Assembly (NCBI GenBank): GCA_937951895.1
Contig: CALFER010000098.1
Coordinates: 31,859 to 95,858, forward strand
Length of the DNA stretch: 64,000 nt
Direction of reading: 5' to 3'
DNA from: an uncultured bacterium
GTDB taxonomy: Bacteria > CSSED10-310 > CALFER01
The notes beneath the pieces were generated by a model, which was given only the letters and a program-made list of their open reading frames with translations, was not told the origin of the DNA and did not search any database. The translations under genes were made by a program, and so were the position numbers. Position 1 is the first letter of the stretch; every line of letters begins with the position of its first letter. Positions 1 through 8,539 of this stretch are shown piece after piece.

Positions 1-394
1 GTCCGTGTGCAACCCCCTCATCATGGATCCGCAGCATGCCATCCAGAATCGCTGCCAGCCCTGCCCGGTTGTCCGCTCCGAGAATCGTCGTTCCGTCGCT
101 GGTAATCACGCCGTCGCGGATGAGGGGCCTGATCGATCTGCCCGGGACGACGGTATCGAGATGCGAATTGAGCATGAGTGGAGGAATACCCGCCCGGGTC
201 GCTTCGAAAACGGCGATCACGTTCCCCGTATCCGCTCCGCAGCGTTCGCCGGCCCCGTCGATCGTCACCCGCGCACCGATACGTTCGAGCCATTCGGAGC
301 AGTATCGGGCGGTCGCCCGCTCGTTGCGCGATTCGCCGTCGATCGCCACCATCTCCAGAAATCTCGAGACAACACCCGCGAATGTCTCCGTCAT
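1..394 (-). CDS. M20-family peptidase, PepT-like (N-terminal part, cut by window edge)
   Basis: The first 131 residues of a zinc-dependent exopeptidase of the M20 family, most like the tripeptide aminopeptidase (PepT) branch, which trims short peptides in the cytoplasm. The metal-binding motif HLDTV lies at residues 78-82 and the second metal motif GADNRAG at 106-112, at the usual spacing for M20 enzymes. The reading frame stays open to base 1, so the C-terminal two thirds, including the dimerisation domain, lie outside the window. The ATG at 394 is preceded by AAGGAGATGATCGG, a good ribosome binding site. The gene is divergent from the membrane protein that starts near 434. The exact substrate (peptide or acyl-amino acid) cannot be decided from this fragment. 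Confidence 0.85.
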   Translation of the reverse strand, partial: MTETFAGVVSRFLEMVAIDGESRNERATARYCSEWLERIGARVTIDGAGERCGADTGNVIAVFEATRAGIPPLMLNSHLDTVVPGRSIRPLIRDGVITSDGTTILGADNRAGLAAILDGMLRIHDEGVAHG

Positions 395-433
395 CCGATC
401 ATCTCCTTGTGGTGATTTTTTCGAGAAACCTCT

Positions 434-2245
434 ATGATCGTCTCCGGTTCGCCCGCTGATGAGGTCCGGAATCAACGCACCATGACGACTCGAAACATCG
501 GTTTAAACACAAGCTGCCTCGTTTTTCTAGTGACCTTCGGGCTGTTCGTCAAGACGAATTGCCCGGTGGTGTATGTCGGTGATTCCGGTGAACTCACCGC
601 AGCCGCCCATGTCCTGGGTGTCGCGCATCCCTCCGGCTACCCGCTCTACGTTCTGCTTGTGAAAGCCATGCAGTTGCTGCCCGTCGCATCGATCGTCGCC
701 CGCTCGAACCTTTTCTCGGCCCTGACCACCGCCCTGGCCGCCTCTGTTTTCGTCAACCTCTTTCACATTCTCGGCGTCCGCCGACTGCTCTCGGTCGCGC
801 TCAGCTTCCTGATCGTTCTGTCGAGTGTCATCTGGTCCGAGGCGACGGTTGCGCGCGTGTATGGACTCAATCTCCTATTCACGGTGCTGCTTCTGCGTGC
901 CGCTTTCACCCGCCGCGTGTCGTTCCGCAACCTCCTGCTGTTCGCACTCGTCGCCGGTCTCGCGCTGGCCAACCACCTCCAGTCCCTCTTCACGGTCGTG
1001 CCCGCGGGGCTGTTTCTCTTGCTGCGATCCCGCTCGATCCTGACCGTTTCGCGACTCGGAACAATGCTGTTGCCGGTGCTCATCGGCCTTTCGGTCTATC
1101 TCGAAATGCCGATCCGTTCCTCGGTCGATCCGGTGGTGGATTGGCGGAATCCCGAGACTTTCGATGCGTTCATGTCGTCGATATCACGGCGCGATTACTG
1201 GAAAAACGCCGCGGGAATCTCGGAAAACACCCTCTATGATGAGGGGTTGAATCTCGTTCAGATCCTCGAGAAACAGTATCCTGTCTGGGTGCTGCTGCTC
1301 GCAGTCTGCGGGTGGTTCGTCCTTCTCATTCGTCGCCCGGACTTCGCGGCTGTCGTCATCCTCAATGCAATCGGAAACACGGTCATGCTGGCGCGGCACG
1401 GCAGCCGGTACGACCTGTTCGGAACGGATCGTTATCACATTCCCTTCATTGTCTGCTTTTTTCTCGGGTTGACCGGAATCGGTTACCTGCTCAGTATCCG
1501 CCGCAGTGTCTGGATGCGATGGATCGGCGGTGCGCTGGCCATCATCACACTGATCGGTCTGCCGGTTCGGAATGATGAATCCGGTGATCGATCCGGAGCG
1601 TTCGTTGCGGACGATCTGGCGTTCAATCTGCAGGCGCTTCTGCCGCACGGATCCACGGTGTTTCTCTACGCGGACGGCGAGTTGTTCCCGATGGCGTGTC
1701 TTCGGATCACCGAGCGCTTTCGGGACGATCTGATGTTGATTGACCGCACGGGGAGTATCTTTCAGGTTTCACAGCCCCTGGCATTTCCGAAGCTGAAGAA
1801 TTCGCCGGAACGGGCGATGATCGAAGAGGCGTTGATCGATCGGAATCCGGATCATTCCTACTGCTCGTTTGTTCTCAATGAGACCGCCATGACGCGCTAT
1901 ACGCCGATCCCGCACGGATTCATCTACCGGTTCGTTCCGCTCAACTGGAAGATCCAGCCGCTCCCCGAGCCTCCGAAGTTTGCGCGCAACAGACCCATGA
2001 CTCCGGTCGTGGAAAACGATCACATGGTCAGGCTCATTATTGACGAGATGTACATCCCGGGATCGCGGAGCTACTTCACCTTCGGGAATCTGGTCCGGAC
2101 GGCGGGATACTTCACGGAGCGGCTCGAAACGGGGAAAGGATCCCCGGCCGATGCGCTGGCGCTTGCTGAGTTGTACACCCGCGCGAATCTCAAAGGGGGA
2201 TCCCGTTACTACCGCCAATTGGCGCAACAGATGCAAGTCGATTGA
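434..2245 (+). CDS. DUF2723 (TMEM260-like) multi-pass membrane protein, putative O-glycosyltransferase
   Basis: A 603-residue integral membrane protein of the DUF2723 family. Its eukaryotic relative TMEM260 is an O-mannosyltransferase, so a GT-C-type glycosyl transfer role on the outer face of the inner membrane is plausible but not shown here. The family signature GDSGEL (residues 49-54) is followed by HPSGYPL (65-71), then about ten hydrophobic segments to residue 380 and a soluble C-terminal part with no clear domain. Neither start is decided by a strong ribosome binding site: ATG 434 has GAGAAA at short spacing, while ATG 482 (residue 17) would remove a non-hydrophobic leader and is a reasonable alternative. 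No operon partner on this strand is obvious; rnpB follows 21 bases downstream. Confidence 0.8.
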   Translation: MIVSGSPADEVRNQRTMTTRNIGLNTSCLVFLVTFGLFVKTNCPVVYVGDSGELTAAAHVLGVAHPSGYPLYVLLVKAMQLLPVASIVARSNLFSALTTALAASVFVNLFHILGVRRLLSVALSFLIVLSSVIWSEATVARVYGLNLLFTVLLLRAAFTRRVSFRNLLLFALVAGLALANHLQSLFTVVPAGLFLLLRSRSILTVSRLGTMLLPVLIGLSVYLEMPIRSSVDPVVDWRNPETFDAFMSSISRRDYWKNAAGISENTLYDEGLNLVQILEKQYPVWVLLLAVCGWFVLLIRRPDFAAVVILNAIGNTVMLARHGSRYDLFGTDRYHIPFIVCFFLGLTGIGYLLSIRRSVWMRWIGGALAIITLIGLPVRNDESGDRSGAFVADDLAFNLQALLPHGSTVFLYADGELFPMACLRITERFRDDLMLIDRTGSIFQVSQPLAFPKLKNSPERAMIEEALIDRNPDHSYCSFVLNETAMTRYTPIPHGFIYRFVPLNWKIQPLPEPPKFARNRPMTPVVENDHMVRLIIDEMYIPGSRSYFTFGNLVRTAGYFTERLETGKGSPADALALAELYTRANLKGGSRYYRQLAQQMQVD

Positions 2246-2266
2246 TTTCGCGATAAGATCGGAAGT

Positions 2267-2639
2267 GCGGGTCGGAGCAGACCAGGCGATCGCGTGCGGT
2301 GACGTGCGAGGAAAGTCCGGGCTCCACAGGACAGGATGCTGGGTAATCCCCAGGGAGGGTGACCTCACGGACAGTGCAACAGAAAGCAAACCGCCGATGG
2401 TCCCTCACGGGAATCAGGCAAGGGTGAAACGGTGAGGTAAGAGCTTACCAGCATTCCGAGCAATCGGGATGGCTTTGAAAACCCCATCCGGAGCAAGGCC
2501 AAATAGAGAAGCGCCTGAGGGCGGTCCGCTCGATGCTTCCGGGTAGGCTGCTAGAGGCCTGGAGCGATTCAGGTCCCAGAGGAATGATCGCCGCCTGGAA
2601 ACAGGAACAGAACCCGGCTTATGGAACGCTCCGATCCGC
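2267..2639 (+). ncRNA. rnpB: RNase P RNA, bacterial A-type
   Basis: Catalytic RNA of ribonuclease P, which cleaves the 5' leader from pre-tRNAs. Conserved core elements occur in the correct order: GAGGAAAGTCCGGGCTCC near 2307-2324, GGGTGAAACGGTGAGGTAAG near 2423-2442, AGAGGAATGATCGCC near 2578-2592 and ACAGAACCCGGCTTA near 2607-2621. The terminal helix P1 forms between 2267-2278 and 2628-2639 as 12 consecutive pairs including one G-U. It is followed directly by six T residues at 2640-2645, so P1 plus the T tract probably also acts as the terminator. The length of about 373 nt is normal. Ends are set from P1 and may be off by a few bases. Confidence 0.96.
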
Positions 2640-2666
2640 TTTTTTATCCCGGGTTGAAATTTCCTG

Positions 2667-2696
2667 TTGTCGCGCGTCGGCGATTCAGGATACACT
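2667..2696 (+). promoter_or_regulatory. Possible sigma-70 promoter for the beta-barrel operon
   Basis: TTGTCG at 2667-2672 and TACACT at 2691-2696 with an 18-base spacer, four of six matches in each box. They lie between the rnpB T tract and the first beta-barrel gene, which needs its own promoter if rnpB terminates. A weak match, read by eye. Confidence 0.35.
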
Positions 2697-2731
2697 GGAT
2701 GAATGAACTTCAACCGTTTCTGGAGATTGAC

Positions 2732-3310
2732 ATGAACTGCCGGATGCATCGATTCCCGTCCATCATCGTGATTCTTGCCGTCTGTCTGCAGGTTCCCCTC
2801 GCGCTCCCGGATCCTGCTCTCGCCGGAAATCTCAGCGCGGAACTCAATGCGGGCCTGTCTTTGCCCGGTGACAATCTGAACCCGCGGTTCGACGCCGAAT
2901 TCTTCACCTCCGTTCTGCTCGAATACTCCTACAATCCCTATTTCAGCTGGTTCACAACTCTCGGATTCACAAAATTCGATCGAAAGCAGTATCCGGTCGA
3001 TACAGACTTCGCCATCTACCATCTCGCACTGGATGGCGCCCTGTCCTACCCGATTCTCCCTGCGCTCCGTGCTTCGGCATTCGGCGGAATGGGATTGTAT
3101 CTGTGGCAGTCCGATCGCGCCTGGTGGGTCGACGGCCGTTCGAAAGATTCCGGAGACGTCGGATTCAACTACGGGTTTTCTCTGGATTACCGTTTTTATT
3201 CAGCGTGGAGTGTGGTGTCACGCATCATGTATCACTCGGTGCGGATCGAAGATTCATCGAGTTATTTCCGATGGGCGGATGCCATGTTGGGTATTCGCTA
3301 CACGTTCTGA
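2732..3310 (+). CDS. Small outer-membrane beta-barrel protein
   Basis: A 192-residue exported protein with a signal peptide (hydrophobic core about residues 10-28, likely cleavage after ALA near 31). It is followed by alternating hydrophobic/polar strands rich in Tyr, Phe and Trp and ends in a C-terminal Phe (RYTF), typical of OmpA/OmpW-like eight-stranded barrels inserted by the BAM complex. No ligand or enzymatic motif is seen. The frame extends upstream to an ATG at 2621, but that would overlap the 3' end of rnpB. The ATG at 2732 has GGAG eight bases upstream and begins the signal peptide, so it is chosen. It is first of three closely spaced genes (gaps of 13 bases). Confidence 0.75.
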   Translation: MNCRMHRFPSIIVILAVCLQVPLALPDPALAGNLSAELNAGLSLPGDNLNPRFDAEFFTSVLLEYSYNPYFSWFTTLGFTKFDRKQYPVDTDFAIYHLALDGALSYPILPALRASAFGGMGLYLWQSDRAWWVDGRSKDSGDVGFNYGFSLDYRFYSAWSVVSRIMYHSVRIEDSSSYFRWADAMLGIRYTF

Positions 3311-3323
3311 AGGAGGGTATCGC

Positions 3324-3890
3324 ATGAAACAGATGCTGCTTGTACTGGGACTGCTGGTGATCACTCCGGTTCTGTTCGCCGCGGAAGGTGACATGACGAT
3401 CGGTGGCGGACTGGGATTCGCCATGCCGTTCGGAGACCTGTCGGATGCGGTGGATGCCGGGATCACGCTGAATCTGTTCGGTGAGTATTACTTCACGGAT
3501 CTTCTCGGAATCCGCGGGATGATGAATTATCATTTTTTATCCGGTGAGGAAGACTTCTGGGGATATTACGACTATTACACGGTGGAAACCGATCTGAAAA
3601 TCTTCGACATTTTAATCGATGCCGCGGCCCGATTCGAGTTGACTGACAAGATGTACATCACCGCCATGGGCGGTATGGGTGCGTATATGTCGAAGTGGGA
3701 AATCTCAACACCGGTCGTTTCCGGATCATCCGATAACCAAACCGACATCGGCATCAACCTGGGTGGCAATTTCACCTATCAACTGACGCGGGATTGGGGA
3801 ATTCAGGGTAACCTGATCTATCACATGGTCAACATGGACGATTGGGAGAATTGGCTCGATTTCACCGTTACCGCTTCCTATTCACTCTGA
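3324..3890 (+). CDS. Small outer-membrane beta-barrel protein
   Basis: A 188-residue protein with a short signal peptide (residues 1-19, cleavage near FA/AE) and a mature part of repeating amphipathic strands. Gly and aromatic residues are abundant and the last residues (ASYSL) form a final strand. The plan is the same as in the preceding gene (signal peptide plus a roughly eight-stranded barrel), although sequence identity looks low. AGGAGG stands seven bases before the ATG. It lies 13 bases after the first barrel gene and 13 before the BamE-like gene, so the three are almost certainly co-transcribed. A structural or adhesive surface role is the safest reading. Confidence 0.72.
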   Translation: MKQMLLVLGLLVITPVLFAAEGDMTIGGGLGFAMPFGDLSDAVDAGITLNLFGEYYFTDLLGIRGMMNYHFLSGEEDFWGYYDYYTVETDLKIFDILIDAAARFELTDKMYITAMGGMGAYMSKWEISTPVVSGSSDNQTDIGINLGGNFTYQLTRDWGIQGNLIYHMVNMDDWENWLDFTVTASYSL

Positions 3891-3903
3891 AAAGGAGGAT
3901 TCG

Positions 3904-4452
3904 ATGTATCGCGGAATTCTCATCTCGATGCTTATCCTTACAGTCGTTTCCGGTCTCGCGTTTGCCGCTAAACCGGACACGGAAGCCTATCTCAAGTTCA
4001 ACCTTCGATACGATGCCGCACGGAATACGGCCTCCTGCATCAATTACCAGAACGGAATCATCGTTCCGGCGGGATCGAAGGTCCGAATCATCAGTTACAA
4101 TGCCAACAAGATCAACGTTGAACTCCCGGACAAGACTCGGGTCGTGATGGAGTATCAGAAGAAGTTCACGGGAATTGCCGTCGAAGCATGGCTCGATCGC
4201 GTCACATCGCCAACCGATCCAACACCGGAATGGAAGGATTTCGACGAGACCGAGATGAAGGGGATCAAATCCGGCAAAGCGCTGGTCGGCATGCGGAAAG
4301 AAGCCGTTCTGGTCGCGCTGGGATATCCTGCAGCTCACAGAACACCCGCCATCGAACACGATCGGTGGGTGTACTGGTCCAATCGATTCGCCGAGTTTGG
4401 AGTGGTGTTCTCCAATAATCGCGTCGTCGATGTCGGGAACGCGGGCAGGTAA
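3904..4452 (+). CDS. Exported protein with C-terminal SmpA/BamE-like domain
   Basis: A 182-residue protein with an N-terminal signal peptide (residues 1-21, ending LAFAA). There is no lipobox Cys, so it is a soluble periplasmic protein rather than a lipoprotein like true BamE. Residues 125-182 resemble the SmpA/OmlA (BamE) fold: a helix with a GMRKEAVLVALG motif followed by strands containing WVYW and a late VVF strand. The N-terminal half (25-120) has a Tyr/Asn-rich beta pattern I do not recognise. It is third in an operon with two outer-membrane barrels, which fits a role in envelope assembly. AAAGGAG precedes the ATG. Confidence 0.65.
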   Translation: MYRGILISMLILTVVSGLAFAAKPDTEAYLKFNLRYDAARNTASCINYQNGIIVPAGSKVRIISYNANKINVELPDKTRVVMEYQKKFTGIAVEAWLDRVTSPTDPTPEWKDFDETEMKGIKSGKALVGMRKEAVLVALGYPAAHRTPAIEHDRWVYWSNRFAEFGVVFSNNRVVDVGNAGR

Positions 4453-4473
4453 CGCGGACTGCGCCCGGACTCG

Positions 4474-5391
4474 ATGGCCTGGTACAAACTCCCGGAACGC
4501 GGATCTGTATCGGGTCTGAAGTTTTTTTTCACGATCTGCCGGCTCCTCGGATATACGTGGAGCCGGTTTTTTTGTCACTTCGTCGTTCTCTACTTCTTTC
4601 TCGCCGGTCGCGAAACACGTCATCATGTCAGATCATTTCTCGTTCGCGCCACAGGTCGGAGCCGTATCATCGACCAGTACACGTGTTTTTATCGATTCGC
4701 CGAATCCATTCTGGATCGCGTATTCATCCTGGCCGATATGCCCCATAAACTGCACTGCCACGTCACGGATTCCGGCGTGATGGACCGCTATGCGGCTGCC
4801 AGACGCGGCGCTTTCATGCTCGGTTCGCATCTCGGCCCGATGGAAGCCTCCCGGCTCCATGCCGAGAGACGCGGATACACGATCAGCGTCCTGATCTACT
4901 CGGCGATCTCCCCGAAACTCTATACGCTCCTCAGGGAAATTTCCTCGACATTCGAAGACTCCATGATTCAGGTCGATTCACAGAGCATCGACTTCATACT
5001 CGAACTCAAACACCGACTCGATCTGGGCCACTTCATCGCCGTGCTCGGGGATCGGGTCTGGGCCCGAGGCAAGACGCGGGTCGTCCCGTTTCTCGGCGCA
5101 CCTGCCGCGTTCCCTCTCGGCCCCTTCGAACTCGCAGTCGCCGCCAACGCCCCGATTCTCCTCACATTCGTTCTCAAATCATCGAAATATCAGTATGATG
5201 TCCATCTTGAAGAACTGACTCCCGGTCAGTTCATCCCGCGCGCTGAACGACAGGCGCATCTGGAGTCGCTCCAGGACCGATTCATCGAAAGGCTGGAACA
5301 CTATGTCAAACTCGCCCCGACTCAATGGTACAACTTCTACGATTTCTGGCACATCGAAACCAATGATGCACGAAACCCCCCGGAATCGTAG
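4474..5391 (+). CDS. LpxL/HtrB-type acyltransferase, aryl-polyene cluster type
   Basis: A 305-residue lysophospholipid-acyltransferase-fold enzyme. The catalytic HX4E motif is at His119-Glu124 (GSHLGPME) and an acceptor-side GDR sequence lies near residues 189-191. The N-terminus (WYKLPERGS, then one hydrophobic segment) matches the start typical of LpxL-like proteins encoded in APE loci, supporting the ATG at 4474 even though its ribosome binding site is weak. It probably acylates the head group of a lipid-like product at the inner face of the inner membrane. It is the first gene of the plus arm: its last 29 bases overlap the LolA-like gene. A terminator-like hairpin lies inside its first 35 codons. 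A role in lipid A acylation cannot be excluded. Confidence 0.8.
   Translation: MAWYKLPERGSVSGLKFFFTICRLLGYTWSRFFCHFVVLYFFLAGRETRHHVRSFLVRATGRSRIIDQYTCFYRFAESILDRVFILADMPHKLHCHVTDSGVMDRYAAARRGAFMLGSHLGPMEASRLHAERRGYTISVLIYSAISPKLYTLLREISSTFEDSMIQVDSQSIDFILELKHRLDLGHFIAVLGDRVWARGKTRVVPFLGAPAAFPLGPFELAVAANAPILLTFVLKSSKYQYDVHLEELTPGQFIPRAERQAHLESLQDRFIERLEHYVKLAPTQWYNFYDFWHIETNDARNPPES
4539..4573 (+). terminator. Intrinsic-terminator-like hairpin inside the start of the next gene
   Basis: An 8-bp GC-rich stem, CCGGCTCC (4539-4546) with GGAGCCGG (4559-4566), has a 12-base loop and is followed by seven T residues (4567-4573). It has the form expected for the end of the barrel/BamE-like operon. It nevertheless falls about 22 codons inside the acyltransferase frame, whose N-terminal residues look like genuine family sequence. 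It could terminate, attenuate or be a by-product of Phe and Arg codons. Confidence 0.55.
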
Positions 5392-6091
5392 ACTGCCGGT
5401 CGCCCTGAGTCTGTTTATCGGCATCACCACGATCCTGCATGCCGCACCGGAGAGTGCGGAAACCCCGTCGGCGACCCCCGCCCCGGCGACGACCATCGCC
5501 CCCCCGGCGGCATCTCCTGCGAATCACCCGGGCGATGGTATTGCCGAAATGTGGCAGTATCTCGCTTCCATCGACACCATGGCATCCCGATTCCATGAAG
5601 AAAAATTCCTCGCGCTGATGTCCAAACCCCTCCCGGCGGAGGGCCGCTATTACTACCGCCGCCCGGATTATCTCGTGCGTATCGTCGACGCACCCTACCG
5701 GGAGACGATCGTGATGCAGGGGGATTCGCTGACGATCGATCACCGTGATCTGAACACCCGCGAGACGATCGATTTCCAGCAGCAGCCTCTGGCGCGCGCC
5801 ATCACTCAGCATCTCCTGTGGCTGTTCGGCGGAAACAAGGAACTGATCGACACGCATTACATCACAGCCTCTCAGAGCGTCGAAGAAAACAACTTCCTGC
5901 TCGAACTGTCTCCCCGGCGTGAACCCCTCAACCAGATCATCGACAAGATTCAGATCTGGGTGAACCGGGATCGGAATGCCTTCAAGGTTCAGATCGTGGA
6001 GATGGGCGGTGACCTGACCGTCCTGACGCTCGACGAGATCATCATCAATCAACCCTTGCCGGACACGCTCGAAACCCCATCCGGCTCGTGA
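5363..6091 (+). CDS. LolA-like outer-membrane carrier protein of APE type
   Basis: A 242-residue periplasmic protein: signal peptide (about residues 1-27), a Pro/Ala/Thr-rich linker (28-60), then a LolA-like half-barrel domain. The pattern includes MASRFHEEK, then G-YYYRRPDYLVR, as in family members that carry hydrophobic cargo across the periplasm. In APE loci such a gene is regularly paired with the MMPL exporter. It starts inside the end of the acyltransferase gene (ATG 5363 or the adjacent ATG 5366), indicating translational coupling, and is 12 bases from the exporter gene. Canonical LolA is separate and usually lacks this linker. Assignment rests on fold pattern plus context. Confidence 0.78.
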   Translation: MMHETPRNRRLPVALSLFIGITTILHAAPESAETPSATPAPATTIAPPAASPANHPGDGIAEMWQYLASIDTMASRFHEEKFLALMSKPLPAEGRYYYRRPDYLVRIVDAPYRETIVMQGDSLTIDHRDLNTRETIDFQQQPLARAITQHLLWLFGGNKELIDTHYITASQSVEENNFLLELSPRREPLNQIIDKIQIWVNRDRNAFKVQIVEMGGDLTVLTLDEIIINQPLPDTLETPSGS

Positions 6092-6103
6092 CACCGGAAT
6101 CGC

Positions 6104-8539
6104 ATGCGCTTTCTTCCACTGTCTGCCTGCCTGCCCATCGCCCGCCGTCTGCTCGTCGCGCTGCTCATCATGGTGCCGTTCATCGCCGCTCTCGCCATGC
6201 TCGATCTGAAGCAGGAATCCGATATCACCAAATTCCTTCCCGAAAATGACCTGAAAAGTCATCTCCGCATCAGCCAGCTCTTCAATAACACGAATCTGTC
6301 CCGGAGCATGATTCTGGAAGCCCGGTTTCCGGACGGCACTCCATCCGAACTCAAAAGCACGTTCTCGGATCGCCTGGCCCGAACGCTGATGGATACCGGC
6401 CTGTTCAGAAAGGTCCGGAACGGATCGACCGAGGAGGGGCAGGAGAGACTCTTCTATGAGTTGTATTTTCGGCACCGGTTCGGCCTCTACTCGCTGGATC
6501 CGGACTCGGACATTCCCCGGCTGTTCCGGGATGAGGGGTTGAATGCCGCCATCCGGAAGCTGGTGATTGATCTGAGGGGACCGATGGGGATGGCGATCAA
6601 GCGGATCGCATCCGCCGACCCCCTTCAGGTGTTTTCACGGAGCATGCAGTGGATCCAGAGCGCATCCACGAGTGTTTCTCCGGCGATGCTCAACGGCCGG
6701 TTCGTCTCACCCGACAATTCCGGGATGCTGATTGTTGCCGAGACGATTGCGAGTCCGTTCGAGAATTCGGTTCAGCGTGGTCTGATCGCCGAAATCCGCC
6801 GGAAATTCGATGAACTGGCCGCTGATGTGCCGGTTCCCGTACGGTTCGATTTCACGGGAATCAACCGATTTTCACTCGATGCCGAACGACTGATCCTGCG
6901 CGACATCAACATCGCATTTTTTCTGTCCACCGCGGTTATTCTGATCGTTTTCCGGCATACATACCGCAGTTTCCGCATCACGTTACTGGCGTTCATCCCG
7001 CTGTTCCTCGGCGTCCTTGTCTCGATTGGCCTCTCATCGCTGATTTTCGGGAAACTGCATGGCCTGACGATCGCCTTCGGATCTTCGCTCATCGGTATCT
7101 CGGATGATTACTCGATCCATATCATCAATCATTTTTCGGGAAGAAAGCCTGAAGAGTCGAGCGATCCGCTCGACCGAAGTCTCCATCGAAGCCTTCTGAT
7201 GTGTTTTGTTACCACGTTCGCGGGGTACTTCATCGTGGGATTTTCCGATTTTCCGGGGATTCGTCAGATGGCCGTGTCGTCGATGATCGGCCTGGCTTAC
7301 GCCTTTCTGTTCTCGGTCGTTCTCCTGCCGGATCTCGTCATGCGCTTCTCGCCGAAGGGCATCGTCGCCCGCAAACAGCAGCGCCATGCCGCGCTGCTCG
7401 GATTCCTGAAAATGCTGCATCGCCGTCGACTCTGGATGGTCGCAGTCTTTGTCGCGGCATCTCTGTTCGCGGTCGCAGAACTGTCACACACCCGGATTTA
7501 TACCGATATTCGCATGCTCAACAGCAGTGATCCGGAAACCCGGCGGGTCGATGAACACCTCCAGTCCTGCATGAAGAGCCGGACGTTCGAGTCGGTGCTG
7601 GCGGTATCCGGCGCGGGAATGGAGAACGCTCTTGTCGAAAATGAGCGCGTGTGCCTGAGTCTTGACCGGATGGTGCGGGATCAGTCGATCCAGGCGTACT
7701 TCAGCCCGATTGCGTTCATTCGTTCCGAAAGCCTCCAGAAGCAAAACATCTCCCTGTTCCGAACGGAGGCGACACCTGATCGACTCGGGCGGTTGCGCAG
7801 CATGCTTGAAACGGAGGGGTTCGATCCCGCGCGTTTCGAGCCATTCATGGAATCGATCCGGAACCTGTCGACGGAGGTTCTGAAGCCCGGCGATCTCCTT
7901 CGTTCATCCCTGGGCGACCTGATTTCCGGTTTCGTCATCGAGGACGCTGGAGAGACGCATATTTTGAATCTGCTGCGTTCCGATCTCGATCCCGCCCAAC
8001 TGAACGAGCGACTCGGCGGATCGACCCGGAGCCGTGTGTTCCGTCAGGTGGACCTGATGAACGACGCCATCACGAGTTCCCAATCCGAGATCACCCGGCT
8101 GACGGTGCTGGGACTCGTGGTGATCACGCTGATTCTGTGGGTCTATTACCGGAGTATGCGGAAGATCATCGCAGGGCTTCTGCCGGCGCTTTTCGCGGCA
8201 ATGGTCACGATCGCGACGATCGGCCTGTTCGCTCCATCTCTCAACATGATGCATGTCGTGTCCATCCTGCTGATCCTGAGCATGGGAGTTGATTACGGGA
8301 TTTTCCTGACGGACAGCAGTCATGGCACCGGAAACGCATACGAATTGTTGGGGCTGTCCACCTACTCGGTCATCATCACCTCCATCACGACACTGGCTTC
8401 ATTCGGTTCGCTTGTGTTCACGAACAACGGCGCGCTGCGTTCGATCGGGATCGCCGTATCGGCCGGGATCACGTGCGCCGCCATCGCCGCCATCGGCTTG
8501 AATACTCTCCTGCTTGCACCGGTGAAACATGAGAAATAG
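6104..8539 (+). CDS. MMPL/RND-superfamily exporter of APE type
   Basis: An 811-residue inner-membrane exporter with the duplicated MMPL plan. A first helix at about 10-34 is followed by a periplasmic loop (35-258) and a helix bundle (260-425). After another helix (about 441-461) comes a second periplasmic region and a final bundle (663-805). The Asp-Tyr pairs thought to relay protons are visible in each bundle (SDDYSIH near 331 and GVDYGIF near 728). It is predicted to move a lipid-like product to the periplasm for the LolA-like partner. It follows that gene by 12 bases and overlaps the DUF3261 lipoprotein gene by 11, so the plus arm is one transcription unit. Confidence 0.85.
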   Translation: MRFLPLSACLPIARRLLVALLIMVPFIAALAMLDLKQESDITKFLPENDLKSHLRISQLFNNTNLSRSMILEARFPDGTPSELKSTFSDRLARTLMDTGLFRKVRNGSTEEGQERLFYELYFRHRFGLYSLDPDSDIPRLFRDEGLNAAIRKLVIDLRGPMGMAIKRIASADPLQVFSRSMQWIQSASTSVSPAMLNGRFVSPDNSGMLIVAETIASPFENSVQRGLIAEIRRKFDELAADVPVPVRFDFTGINRFSLDAERLILRDINIAFFLSTAVILIVFRHTYRSFRITLLAFIPLFLGVLVSIGLSSLIFGKLHGLTIAFGSSLIGISDDYSIHIINHFSGRKPEESSDPLDRSLHRSLLMCFVTTFAGYFIVGFSDFPGIRQMAVSSMIGLAYAFLFSVVLLPDLVMRFSPKGIVARKQQRHAALLGFLKMLHRRRLWMVAVFVAASLFAVAELSHTRIYTDIRMLNSSDPETRRVDEHLQSCMKSRTFESVLAVSGAGMENALVENERVCLSLDRMVRDQSIQAYFSPIAFIRSESLQKQNISLFRTEATPDRLGRLRSMLETEGFDPARFEPFMESIRNLSTEVLKPGDLLRSSLGDLISGFVIEDAGETHILNLLRSDLDPAQLNERLGGSTRSRVFRQVDLMNDAITSSQSEITRLTVLGLVVITLILWVYYRSMRKIIAGLLPALFAAMVTIATIGLFAPSLNMMHVVSILLILSMGVDYGIFLTDSSHGTGNAYELLGLSTYSVIITSITTLASFGSLVFTNNGALRSIGIAVSAGITCAAIAAIGLNTLLLAPVKHEK

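Noticed and set aside
2621..2731. Upstream extension of the first beta-barrel gene
   Set aside because: The extension would begin inside the 3' strand of rnpB helix P1 and adds non-hydrophobic residues before the signal peptide.
5306..6475. 389-codon open frame on the minus strand
   Set aside because: It lies antisense to the LolA-like and MMPL genes, has no ribosome binding site, and its translation is rich in Arg, His and Gln without domain pattern; it mirrors the codon bias of the plus-strand genes.
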